Assembly: GCF_014596465.1 (NCBI RefSeq)
Contig: NZ_MECK01000622.1
Span: 1 to 35,717 of the forward strand
DNA: 35,717 nt
From: Streptomyces sp. CBMA123
GTDB lineage: Bacteria; Actinomycetota; Actinomycetes; Streptomycetales; Streptomycetaceae
Direction: 5' to 3'
Part shown: positions 24,801-31,109 of the stretch, in pieces
How the letters are laid out: every line of letters starts with the position of its first letter
How positions within the stretch are numbered: the stretch's first letter is position 1
Made by a program: the position numbers and the translations under genes
The notes under the pieces: model-generated
Databases searched by the model: none
Seen by the model: only the letters and a program-made list of their open reading frames with translations
Told to the model about the DNA's origin: nothing

Positions 24801-25552
24801 AGTTGCTCCAGGGTCTGGCGGGGGAGGGCCATCCGTTCCTGGGTATGCATGAACTCCAGGAACTCCTCGATGGTTCGGTCTTGCTGCTGCGCGTACTGCC
24901 GGAGCTCCACTACGACTGGCACCATCCCTGCCAGTGGAGCAAGTTCGGCGGGCACCTCCTGTAGTGCTCCGGACAGCGTCAGCGCCAGGTACTTGGTCAG
25001 CGTGGACTTCCCTGCCCCTGGGTCGCCCAGCACGACGAGTCGCTGGTTGCTGTCGCCTGCGATCGCCTTGAGTACAGGGCGGGCTGCTTCCGAGAGGTGT
25101 TTTTCCCGCAGTAGCCGGGTGGCGGACGCCTCCATGCCTGGTGGCAGCTCGGCGTCCACCAGTTCGCCCGACGCCAGCAGCAGCCGCCGCAATTCGCCGG
25201 GGATACGGGCCTCGTACGGACGGCAGAGCTGCGGCATGAACACCTGCCTCAGCTCGATCAACGGCTGCTCGCCAGCCTGCCCGGACGGGCCGAGCACATC
25301 CAGGTTGAGGCGTCGGTAGACCTCGCGCACGCGGCATAGGTAGGCGGCGATCGTCGCCTCGGTGTCCGTGGGCGGCTCCGGCGGGGTGCCCAGGTAAACG
25401 TCGCCGTGGAACTCGTTGTGCACGGCGCTGCTGTTCGGCCCCAGCGCTGCGTTGGTGATGTTGCCTCCGGCTCCGACCGCGCCCTGCCCGTCGACGGCCA
25501 CCTGGACCAGCTGTTGCTCGCTGCCGCGCCGCCGCCAGGGCCAGGGGCTCAC
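21842..25552 (-). CDS. STAND NTPase: Gly-rich motif, NACHT, HEAT-like repeats
   Basis: 1236 residues from GTG at 25552, overlapping the upstream stop by four bases (GTGA). The N-terminus MSPWPWRRR nearly repeats that of the NB-ARC protein, and residues 23-38 carry GAVGAGGNITNAALG followed by PNSSAVHN. The NACHT domain has Walker A GDPGAGKST (176-184), Walker B AVVAFDGLDEIFD (258-269) and TIVTSREYGYR. A winged-helix/helical region with FVHRTFLEYLTAADLL follows. Residues about 760-1236 are some 14 HEAT-like units of 33 residues (WPDHPDTHPTIHTATTD...VR..ALQILAE). Predicted cytosolic NLR-like sensor without a fused effector. Several repeats are almost identical at DNA level, a sign of recent expansion. 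Convergent with the NB-ARC gene. Confidence 0.93.
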   Translation of the reverse strand: MSPWPWRRRGSEQQLVQVAVDGQGAVGAGGNITNAALGPNSSAVHNEFHGDVYLGTPPEPPTDTEATIAAYLCRVREVYRRLNLDVLGPSGQAGEQPLIELRQVFMPQLCRPYEARIPGELRRLLLASGELVDAELPPGMEASATRLLREKHLSEAARPVLKAIAGDSNQRLVVLGDPGAGKSTLTKYLALTLSGALQEVPAELAPLAGMVPVVVELRQYAQQQDRTIEEFLEFMHTQERMALPRQTLEQLLAEGQAVVAFDGLDEIFDPEVRSNIARRITAFSAAYPGVRTIVTSREYGYRSGDFIAAGFTQVMLQDLDRDQVEQFIRRWYDAAHPGDPSQAARTTDRLLHAVRNVRAVGELAGNPLLLTVLSAIGLGRSIPRERREVYAHAIEVLVGRWDKDAKFLTAPTPANPEAAQALEWLNTSRRLKLLERIARRMQNGVGRPAGTFIQRDELTGIITTFLSDHNINRPAAEIAADYVVDHLRTRNFLLAYYGGGIYGFVHRTFLEYLTAADLLRQREEEEWPRDNLVDLLDGYASDPAWHEVLLLIAGKLKQKDVAAFLARLLQRHRRESRTAKAPMLILAIRVLAEVDEISTPSHVGDMDNQLSITSQSDHIVNALTIALRRGSRLMLTEALPALATLDKFWNGRSRYLNWYYATVSDTGHYLSASTQPIAAVLSRDINEAVHQALIPWNSSARNAALTELAARWSEHPDAHRILRDASSDIDSSVRRQALNFLEKQRPDRSTIYTYIADRNPHLRRLACRLLVEKWPSHPNTHSTIHNATIDKDRGVRIEALWSLANGWPDHPYTHPAVHTATTDPSQYVREIALQILAEKWPDHPDTHPTIHTATTNTNQYLASATQLLAEKWPDHPRARPTTRNAITDPNRYIRGIALQILAEKWPDHPDTHPTIHTATTDSDSEVRGTALQTLAEKWPDHPDTHPTIHTATTDTNQYVRRTALQILAKHWPHHPETRPTIQTATTDDDPEVRGYALQIIVRQWPDHPDTHPTIHTATTDTNQYVRRTALQILAEHWPHHPETRPTIHTATTDSGRHVQGRALEILVEYWPDHPDTHPTIQKATTDNDPYIRKEVLRFLAKYWSDLPAIHNATTDIDQTVRSEAYQVLAEYWTDHVDTHLSIQNGITDTDQTVRMTALQLFAGRYTDRALPIVLRHIQNNNAEDMRELAIKLLALLWPNAPETVIAVTDLTKDGSPNICVVADQALNLLNRKYPLA
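22413..22743 (-). repeat. Recent 198-bp duplication within the HEAT-repeat coding region
   Basis: 22413-22545 and 22611-22743 (133 bp each, offset 198 = two 99-bp units) differ at only one base that I can see. The unit encodes 33 residues, so gain or loss keeps the frame. Flanking units are more divergent. Confidence 0.85.
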
Positions 25553-25911
25553 GAGGAGCGGCCGGAGAGGTCGATGCCGTTGATGTCACCGCCGGCGGCC
25601 ACGGACCCCTTGCCGGTGGCCGAAACGTCCCGCCGTTCCGTGCCTGCCACCTGGGTCGAGCCCGTCCCGTTGATGTCACCGCCCGCCGCGACCCCACCCC
25701 CGCGCGCTTCCACCGTGCGCCCACCGGCAAGCGCCGTCGGCGCACGTAGAGCGATGACCGCCACCACCAGCCCGACGAGCCCGACGACGGCCCCGACCAC
25801 ACTGGACACCTGCCCGGCCGTGTCCAGGTTCGCCACCAGTACCACCAGCAGGAACGCCACCGAAGCGGCACCCCCGACCCCTGCGATCGCCCACCACATC
25901 CAGCGCTGCAT
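25549..25911 (-). CDS. Small two-helix membrane protein with two Gly-rich motif copies
   Basis: 120 residues from ATG at 25911, with AGGGGAG five bases upstream. Two membrane helices (about 5-27 and 36-55) are joined by a short NLDTAGQ loop; no signal cleavage site is evident. The remaining 65 residues form a soluble tail with two motif copies: GGVAAGGDING (71-82) and GSVAAGGDINGIDLSG (102-117). The same motif begins the NACHT protein encoded next, to which it is coupled by GTGA. Conserved between the two operons are xRWxxWxIAGV, LDTA and the motif. Inferred role: membrane-bound partner or effector recruited by the STAND protein through the motif. No known domain name is recalled. Confidence 0.85.
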   Translation of the reverse strand: MQRWMWWAIAGVGGAASVAFLLVVLVANLDTAGQVSSVVGAVVGLVGLVVAVIALRAPTALAGGRTVEARGGGVAAGGDINGTGSTQVAGTERRDVSATGKGSVAAGGDINGIDLSGRSS

Positions 25912-26054
25912 CGCGCTCCCCTGACCGTTGTCGCGCCCAACTGCTCTCTGGCATAGAAACGGTAGCGCGCACGAACGACAGCGTCCCTGCGGTGTGTCCG
26001 GATCGAGGCAGGTGTGTTACCGAGGCCACTCAGGGAGTGATCTAGGCTTAGCGG

Positions 26055-26448
26055 GTGAACCGCGACAAGTTCCCCTTTGTCGGCGACTTCAGGGAACTGG
26101 AGCACGGTCGGCCAGACGGGCCGGCGATCCGGGCTGTTGTGCGAGCCAGCGAGTCAGAGCATGAACGCGATCTCGTTCAGTACCTGCGCAGTGGCACGGC
26201 CGTGTTCGCCGCGCCCAGCGCTGTCCCCGATGTGCTCAGTTCTACCGGCCATCGAAGTGCTGCACCTGCTCACCGACGGGCAGTGGCTGTAGCACTCGGA
26301 CCTGGCTTACTACGTGGAGCACTACCATGTGGCGTTCGACCCGGGGCTCATCGCGCACGTGCGGAGCAACAACTGGACAGTCCCTGAACTCAGCGACGGT
26401 GACTTGGACGCGATGCTGACCGTCCTCATCGAGGACGAGTCGGAGTGA
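26055..26448 (+). pseudogene. Broken hypothetical gene (one frameshift, one nonsense codon)
   Basis: GTG at 26055 opens a frame reading KFPFVGDFRELEHGRPDGP, a start I associate with a common streptomycete hypothetical family. After about 55 codons (near 26223) the coherent sequence shifts to another frame (AIEVLHLLTDGQWL), meets TAG at 26290-26292 where homologues would have Trp, and then continues HSDLAYYVEHYHVAFDPG to TGA at 26448. Two lesions make it non-functional. TAGGCT about eight bases before the GTG suggests it was leaderless. It lies between the right STAND operon and the element end. Confidence 0.75.
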
Positions 26449-26782
26449 GGTGGGCGCCAGAGGTTGTGTCTGATCACGTCAGGCGGAGGTCCGGGTCAAC
26501 GGTCGGGGATCTGGCGGGGATTGCCAGCCCAACCCGGGTGAGGCGACAAACCATGATGCCGATCACCGCCCAGCGGATCATCGTCTCCGAGCCCGCTCCC
26601 GCCGATGGCCATCCGGCGGAGGTCCTGCAGCGCCTTCACGAGGACGTGGTCCGCCACGTCGGCCGCCAACTCGGCGGCGCCGCGGCCATGCGTCGGCCCC
26701 GCACGCGCGGGGGTTGCAGAGAGTTGCCCAGATTGATGCCGTGTTGGTGCCCAAGGCCTTCGGGGAGGTGAAGGAACGGATC
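26449..26782. other. Right end of the element, no confident gene
   Basis: Frames on both strands are short, lack ribosome sites and do not read as coherent proteins. A plus-strand stretch from about 26729 to a stop at 26876-26878 (QIDAVLVPKAFGEVKERID) looks protein-like but has no start. It may be the tail of a degraded gene that crosses into the duplicated segment. Confidence 0.45.
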
Positions 26783-27050
26783 GACTTGTCAAACCGGCCG
26801 GGCGAGATCACAGGCCTCGTTCACTGGTGCGAGTGGGCCTGGGCTGAGGGGTGCCGTCGCTCCGTGGACCGCTTCTGAGTGCTGCTCAACTGCAGCCTCC
26901 TGCGGATCAGTTATTGCCGAAGTCAAAGTGGGCGGTGACGGGTGCGTGGTCGCTCCAGCGCTCGGCGTGGGAGGCCGGCCGCTCGACGTAGGCCTTGACA
27001 CAGGTGTCCGCGAGTCTCTGACTAGCCGTCAGAAGGTCAATTCTCCAGCC
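26783..27050. repeat. Right copy of the duplicated xth 3' region (probable attR)
   Basis: Collinear with 15886-16150 in the same orientation. The first 27 bases (26783-26809) are identical to 15886-15912. The rest matches imperfectly through the xth stop (26907) to the WRIDL codons (27033-27047), where similarity ends around CCAGC (27045-27049). Confidence 0.75.
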
Positions 27051-27713
27051 GGAGTCGTTGTCGAAGGCGCGGCCGCGGTAGGACCACCAGGAGTAGGGGC
27101 CGGTGCGGTCGGGGTGGAGGGCGCGGACGACGTCGACGTAGCCGGCCTCCTCGTAGACGCGGGAGAGCCAGGCGCGTTCCTCGGGGAGGAAGCCGGCGGA
27201 CTTCTGGTTGGCCTTCCAGTTCTTGAGGTCCTCGGGGCGGTGGGCGATGTTCCAGTCGCCGCAGACCACGACCTCGCGGCCGTCGGCGGCGGCGCGGGCG
27301 CGCAGGGTGGTGAGGTGGACGAGGAATTCCGCCATGAAGCGTTCCTTCTCGTCCTGGCGTTCGGTGCCGACCTCGCCGGAGGGGAGGTAGAGGCTGGCGA
27401 CGGTGAGGCCCGGCAGGTCGATTTCCACGTACCTGCCGGAGTCGTCGAATTCCTCCGAGCCGAATCCGATGGTGCTGCGCTGCGGCTCCCGGCGGGAGAG
27501 GATCGCGACGCCGGCCCGGCCCTTGGCGACCGACGGGGCCCAGATCGCGTGCCAGCCGTCCAGGTCACGCAGTTCGACGGGCAGTTGCCCGGGCTCGGAG
27601 CGCACCTCCTGGAGGCAGATCACGTCCGCCTCCGTGCCGGCCAGCCACTCCACGAAGCCCTTCTTGGCGGCCGCCCGGATTCCGTTCACATTCACACTCG
27701 TCACCACGATCAC
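26907..27713 (-). CDS. xth: Exodeoxyribonuclease III (AP endonuclease)
   Basis: 268 residues from GTG at 27713, the family's usual length. It removes nucleotides 3'-5' from duplex DNA and cuts at abasic sites in base excision repair. EEP-fold motifs: SVNVNGIRAA with the catalytic Asn, DVICLQEVR with the metal-binding Glu, GDWNIAH with Asp/Asn, and the C-terminal WSDHAPV with the Asp-His pair. The last 46 residues lie in the duplicated region and differ in places from the detached copy at 16007 (LLTASQRLAD versus LIVTTPGIAD). If the element carried a replacement 3' end, this gene is a hybrid of chromosomal 5' and element 3' parts that keeps all catalytic residues. Confidence 0.95.
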   Translation of the reverse strand: MIVVTSVNVNGIRAAAKKGFVEWLAGTEADVICLQEVRSEPGQLPVELRDLDGWHAIWAPSVAKGRAGVAILSRREPQRSTIGFGSEEFDDSGRYVEIDLPGLTVASLYLPSGEVGTERQDEKERFMAEFLVHLTTLRARAAADGREVVVCGDWNIAHRPEDLKNWKANQKSAGFLPEERAWLSRVYEEAGYVDVVRALHPDRTGPYSWWSYRGRAFDNDSGWRIDLLTASQRLADTCVKAYVERPASHAERWSDHAPVTAHFDFGNN

Positions 27714-27839
27714 CCGGGCAGCCTACCCACTGGCCGAGCCTGCCCCGAAGCGTGACGCGCGGCCGTGGGGGGCTCCGAAGGGCTGTCGTGAACGTGGCAT
27801 GAATGTTCGCGACGGTCGTATCAAGCCCCGTCATTGGTC

Positions 27840-27869
27840 TTGACCATCTCCGGACGGAACACCTAGGGT
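27840..27869 (+). promoter_or_regulatory. Predicted housekeeping promoter of the GntR gene
   Basis: TTGACC (27840-27845), an 18-base spacer, then TAGGGT (27864-27869), a good fit to the streptomycete principal sigma consensus. A leader of about 125 bases would result. Confidence 0.65.
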
Positions 27870-27884
27870 CGCTTACTGCAAGGA

Positions 27885-27979
27885 CCTTTAATAAAGAAGG
27901 ACGGATAAAGGCCCGCTCTCCCACCTGCCGCAACAGCGGGCAGCGGGCCCGGGATCCGCCCTCCTTGTCGTAGGGCGGA
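27885..27979 (+). promoter_or_regulatory. Structured 5' leader of the GntR gene
   Basis: It contains CTTTA-A-TAAAG in an AT-rich patch (about 27885-27897), a GCCCGCT/AGCGGGC pairing (starting 27911), and a perfect 8-bp stem TCCGCCCT/AGGGCGGA (27955-27962, 27972-27979) that ends 22 bases before the start codon. A possible attenuator or operator region. Confidence 0.4.
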
Positions 27980-28000
27980 CAAGACCAGGTGGAGGACACG

Positions 28001-28774
28001 GTGGGGACGACAGGGGACCTTTCGGCGGTGCCGGAACCGAAGTACTGGCACCTGCGCACGGTGCTGCTGCGGGCCATCGACACGGAGTTCTCCACCGGCC
28101 AGGTCCTGCCCAACGAGCGCGAGCTGTCCGCCCGCTTCGGTGTGGCCCGGGCGACGCTGCGGCAGGCCCTGGACCAGCTGGAGCTGGAGGGCCGGCTGGT
28201 CCGCCGCCGGGGGATCGGCACCCTGATCGCCGCCCCGCGGGTCGGCGTCCCGGTGAACCGGCAGGAGGAGGGCTGGCCCGGCGTCGGCCGCAGCCAGTCC
28301 TGGCGCACGGTCGACTGCACCACCGCCCCCGCCTCCGTGCGGCTGGCCAAGGGCCTCGGCATCGCGGAGGGCGCCACGGTGCACACCGTCCGCCGGGTCC
28401 GCCTGGTCGAGGGCCGCGCGATGGCCACCGAGTCGCTGCACGTCCCGGCCTGCGCCCTGCCGCACCTGCCCGGCTTCCGCGCCGAGAGCGACCGCGCCCG
28501 TTCGGTGCTGCGCCAGCTGGAGCGCCTGGAGGTGGACGGTGAGTCCCGGGCCGTCGAGCTGGGTGTCGCCGAGGCCGACGAGGCCGTGCTGCTGGAGCGC
28601 CCGCCGGGCACCCCGGTGCTGGTCATGACCACCCAGTACGCCTCCGCCGGCCGCCTGGTGGCGCTCGCCGTCTCCACCTACCGCGCGGACACCTGCAAGC
28701 TGACCTTCGGCGAGACCGGCCTGGTCGAGGTCACCCCGGTCGGCGCGACCACCGAGGTCCGCACCGCCTCCTGA
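28001..28774 (+). CDS. GntR/HutC-type transcriptional regulator (UTRA domain)
   Basis: 257 residues from GTG at 28001, preferred to the GTG at 27989 because GGAGG (27991-27995) then sits at proper distance. The N-terminal winged helix (about 12-80) has YWHLRTVLLRAI, LPNERELSARFGVARATLRQALDQLELEGRLVRR and GIGTLI. The UTRA effector domain (about 95-250) has the TVRRVRLVEGRAMATESLHVP and YRADTCKLTF strands typical of HutC-like regulators, which bind sugars, sugar phosphates or amino-acid derivatives. A single transcription unit: strong promoter, structured leader and an 18-bp terminator hairpin. Targets are not indicated by the neighbours. Confidence 0.92.
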   Translation: MGTTGDLSAVPEPKYWHLRTVLLRAIDTEFSTGQVLPNERELSARFGVARATLRQALDQLELEGRLVRRRGIGTLIAAPRVGVPVNRQEEGWPGVGRSQSWRTVDCTTAPASVRLAKGLGIAEGATVHTVRRVRLVEGRAMATESLHVPACALPHLPGFRAESDRARSVLRQLERLEVDGESRAVELGVAEADEAVLLERPPGTPVLVMTTQYASAGRLVALAVSTYRADTCKLTFGETGLVEVTPVGATTEVRTAS

Positions 28775-28795
28775 ACCACTTCGCACCCACCCTCA

Positions 28796-28836
28796 GACGA
28801 TGGCCCGGACGCCCAACTGGCGTCCGGGCCATCGTC
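28796..28836 (+). terminator. 18-bp perfect terminator hairpin after the GntR gene
   Basis: GACGATGGCCCGGACGCC (28796-28813) pairs without mismatch with 28819-28836 across a CAACT loop, 22 bases after the stop codon. No T-run follows. Confidence 0.9.
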
Positions 28837-28897
28837 GTTGACCGAGCCGCCGGTGGCTGAGTACCGTGCGGTGGGGCGATGCGGAAGGGGGCGGCCG

Positions 28898-29311
28898 GTG
28901 AACCTGGTGCAGGAGTTGTGGGCGAGGTCCGAGATCGCCGACTACGACGCGCTGTTCCGGGCGGACGGGACGGCGAGGGAGGCCTTCATCGACGGGCCCG
29001 ACACCCTCGTGGTGGAGCTCGGGGAGCCGTTCGACGTCGAGGCGCCGGAGTTCGGGCACGAGATCGAGGTGCGGAGCGAGGCCGAACTGCCGGACGGGCG
29101 GGGCTTCGTCTGCTGCGGGGACGGCGCGATGGGGGACGAGGGGTTCCTCGCCCGGCTCGACGCCGACCGGCGACTGGTGTGGGTGTTCGCGTCGACGGGC
29201 GGCAATCCGTTCCTGCGGGCCTCCGCCGACTGGCCGTTGGCGCACTTCGTCAACGACTGGGGGCGCACCCTCACCATCGACCTGGCCGACCCGGACTACG
29301 CCGCCCCCTGA
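28898..29311 (+). CDS. Hypothetical protein
   Basis: 137 residues from GTG at 28898, with AAGGGGG about nine bases upstream; a longer frame from 28838 begins with unconvincing sequence. An acidic soluble protein with no signal or membrane segment. Recognisable features are ELWARSEIADYDALF, alternating short strands (DTLVVELGEPFDVEAPEFGH) and a C-terminal FVNDWGRTLTIDL. The pattern is loosely like small SUKH/immunity-type proteins, but I cannot place it in a family. It converges with the ROK regulator; the stops are four bases apart. Confidence 0.7.
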   Translation: MNLVQELWARSEIADYDALFRADGTAREAFIDGPDTLVVELGEPFDVEAPEFGHEIEVRSEAELPDGRGFVCCGDGAMGDEGFLARLDADRRLVWVFASTGGNPFLRASADWPLAHFVNDWGRTLTIDLADPDYAAP

Positions 29312-29315
29312 CCCG

Positions 29316-30542
29316 TCACACCCGGGGCGGGTCCACCGCGAAGAGCTGGTCCTCCACGTGGTCCAGGGCGACCCGCAGGGCGCCCATCGAGACGACCTCC
29401 GAGCCCAGCGCCGCCAGCGCCACCTCGGGGGCGCGGAGGGTGAACTGGGCGAGGCGTTCGCGCAGCGGTTCCAGGACGCCGTCCAGGCCGGCCGCCCAGC
29501 CGCCGATCACCACCAGCTGGGGGTCGATGGCCAGCACCAGGGCGGCGACGCCCTGGACGAGCCGGGTGAGGAAGCGGTCCATGGCGACCTTGGCGACCTC
29601 GTCGCCCTCCCGGGCCAGCCGCAGGACCCGGGCGACGGCGGCCTCGTCCAGCGGGTTGAGCGGCTTGCCGGTGGTGGAGAGCAGCTTCTCGGGGGTGACC
29701 TCCTGGCCGAGCAGGTGCAGGGCGCCGATCTCGCCGGCGGCGCCGCCGAAGCCGCGGTGCAGTCTGCCGTTGATCAGGGAGCCGGCGCCGGGGCTGAGGC
29801 CGGCCATCACGAAGACCACGTCGTCGGCGCCGACCGCCGCGCCCTGCCAGTGTTCGGCGATGGCGGCGAGGTTGGCGTCGTTCTCGATCAGGACGGGGCA
29901 GCGGAACGAGCGGCGCAGCCGGGCGCCGAGGTCGAGACCGGTCCAGCCGGGCATCGCGGTGCCGAGCCGGACGGTGCCCTCGCGGTCGACGATGCCGGGG
30001 GTGCCGATGCCGACGGCCCACAGGTTGTCCCGGGAGATGCCCGCCTTGCGCAGGACCTCGGCGACGGCGGTGCGGACGGCGGTGAGCCGGTCCTCGGCCT
30101 CCAGGGTCTCGTCGACCGGCTTGAAGTGACTGCCCACCACCTCGCCGGCGAGGTCGGCGAGGATGACCCGGATGTCGTGGACGCCGATCTCGATGCCGAG
30201 GATGTGCCCGGCCTCGGCACGGAAGCGGAACCAGCGGGCCGGGCGGCCGCGGCGGCCGGTGCCCTGCTGGCCGTCCTCCCGGGGCTGCTCGACCTCGGCG
30301 ACGAGTCCGGTCTCGACCAGGCCCTCGATCACGCCCTCGACGGTGGGCCGGGACAGCCCGGTCTCGCCGACGAGTTGGGTGAGGGTCACCGAGTGGCCGG
30401 TCCGCAGCGCCCGAAGCGTGACCGCGGCGTTGATCCGCCGCAGCAGCGAGGAGTCTCCTCCGGTGAGCCGATCCGCCAATGCGATGCCCTTCGCCGTTCG
30501 CGCGACTGCCCTGGCGCGCGGTGTGGAGTCCGCGGAGCCCAC
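29316..30542 (-). CDS. ROK-family transcriptional regulator
   Basis: 408 residues from GTG at 30542 (weak ribosome site, so an internal start is possible). An N-terminal winged helix (about 38-90) has LVGETGLSRPTVEGVIEGLVETGLV. A linker rich in Gly/Arg follows, then the ROK domain (about 110-400) with ILGIEIGVHDIRVILAD, the ATP-loop region VGIGTPGIVD, IENDANLAAIAEHW and the GAGSLINGRLHRGFGGAAGEIG stretch. The zinc-binding CxCGxxGC motif of sugar-kinase-type ROK proteins is absent (GAAGEIGALHL instead), which argues for a regulator without kinase activity. Such proteins usually control carbohydrate uptake or degradation; no sugar genes are adjacent. Confidence 0.93.
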   Translation of the reverse strand: MGSADSTPRARAVARTAKGIALADRLTGGDSSLLRRINAAVTLRALRTGHSVTLTQLVGETGLSRPTVEGVIEGLVETGLVAEVEQPREDGQQGTGRRGRPARWFRFRAEAGHILGIEIGVHDIRVILADLAGEVVGSHFKPVDETLEAEDRLTAVRTAVAEVLRKAGISRDNLWAVGIGTPGIVDREGTVRLGTAMPGWTGLDLGARLRRSFRCPVLIENDANLAAIAEHWQGAAVGADDVVFVMAGLSPGAGSLINGRLHRGFGGAAGEIGALHLLGQEVTPEKLLSTTGKPLNPLDEAAVARVLRLAREGDEVAKVAMDRFLTRLVQGVAALVLAIDPQLVVIGGWAAGLDGVLEPLRERLAQFTLRAPEVALAALGSEVVSMGALRVALDHVEDQLFAVDPPRV

Positions 30543-30578
30543 CGAACGGCCCGCGGGGGTCTGCCCCCGGAACGCGGC

Positions 30579-30601
30579 ACGGGCGGCGCGCCGCCGCCCG
30601 T
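30579..30601. terminator. Perfect 10-bp hairpin upstream of the ROK gene
   Basis: ACGGGCGGCG (30579-30588) pairs perfectly with 30592-30601 across a 3-nt loop. It lies between two minus-strand genes and may end transcripts from the Ser/Gly-repeat gene, or act in the ROK leader. Confidence 0.4.
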
Positions 30602-30727
30602 ACGGGAGGCCCGGAGGACAAGCCGGAGCCTACCCGGGGACCTCGCCGGGCGGCGAGGATTCCCGCAGCTCACCTGGGCTTCGGTATCGAAATGGTACGG
30701 ATCGGGTGGCGGTACGTGACCCTGGCT

Positions 30728-31009
30728 TCACTCGCCGCCCACCGACGGCCCGCACACCGGGCGCAGCCCCCGGACGGCCCAGCGCGAGCGCACCGACAGC
30801 AGCGAGCCGACGCTCAGCCAGGAGCACGCCGAGAACGCGCTGACCACCGAGCCGGCCGAGCCGATCGAGAGCACGCTGCCGACCGATCCGATCGAGAGTA
30901 CGGAGCCGACCGAGCCGATGGACAGCAGTGAGCCGATGGACCCGAGGGAGGCGATGGAACCGAGCGAGGCCCGGGAGCGGATCGAACGCACGGGAGCGGG
31001 AGCGGCCAT
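30728..31009 (-). CDS. Small Ser/Gly/hydrophobic repeat protein (SIGSVGSVL repeats)
   Basis: 93 residues from ATG at 31009; the ribosome site is weak. After an Arg-containing start, residues about 14-60 consist of near-regular SIGSVGSVL units (9-residue period, itself built of S-hydrophobic-hydrophobic-S-hydrophobic-G steps). A Cys/Trp-containing hydrophobic patch and a basic C-terminus follow. I recall similar small proteins in streptomycetes, without a known role. The regular Ser-Gly spacing could form a thin beta-solenoid or insert in membranes. Codon bias supports the minus strand. It stands alone between the ROK and methyltransferase-like genes. Confidence 0.6.
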   Translation of the reverse strand: MAAPAPVRSIRSRASLGSIASLGSIGSLLSIGSVGSVLSIGSVGSVLSIGSAGSVVSAFSACSWLSVGSLLSVRSRWAVRGLRPVCGPSVGGE

Positions 31010-31109
31010 GCGCCCGATCGTAGCCCTGCCGCCGTCGGCCCACCCGCGCTCAGCCCACCCGCGCCCAGCCCGTCCGGACGAAGCCGGCCGGACGCACCCC
31101 AGCCGCCGC

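Noticed and set aside
26445..26771. Plus-strand frame overlapping the end of the broken gene
   Set aside because: No recognisable domain, no independent ribosome site, and composition typical of out-of-frame reading.
16007..27713. A tRNA gene as the integration target
   Set aside because: No tRNA-like cloverleaf was seen at either junction; the duplicated sequence is the xth 3' end, and the enzyme is a serine rather than a tyrosine recombinase.
29316..30542. The ROK protein as a glucokinase
   Set aside because: It has an N-terminal winged helix and lacks the CxCGxxGC zinc motif.
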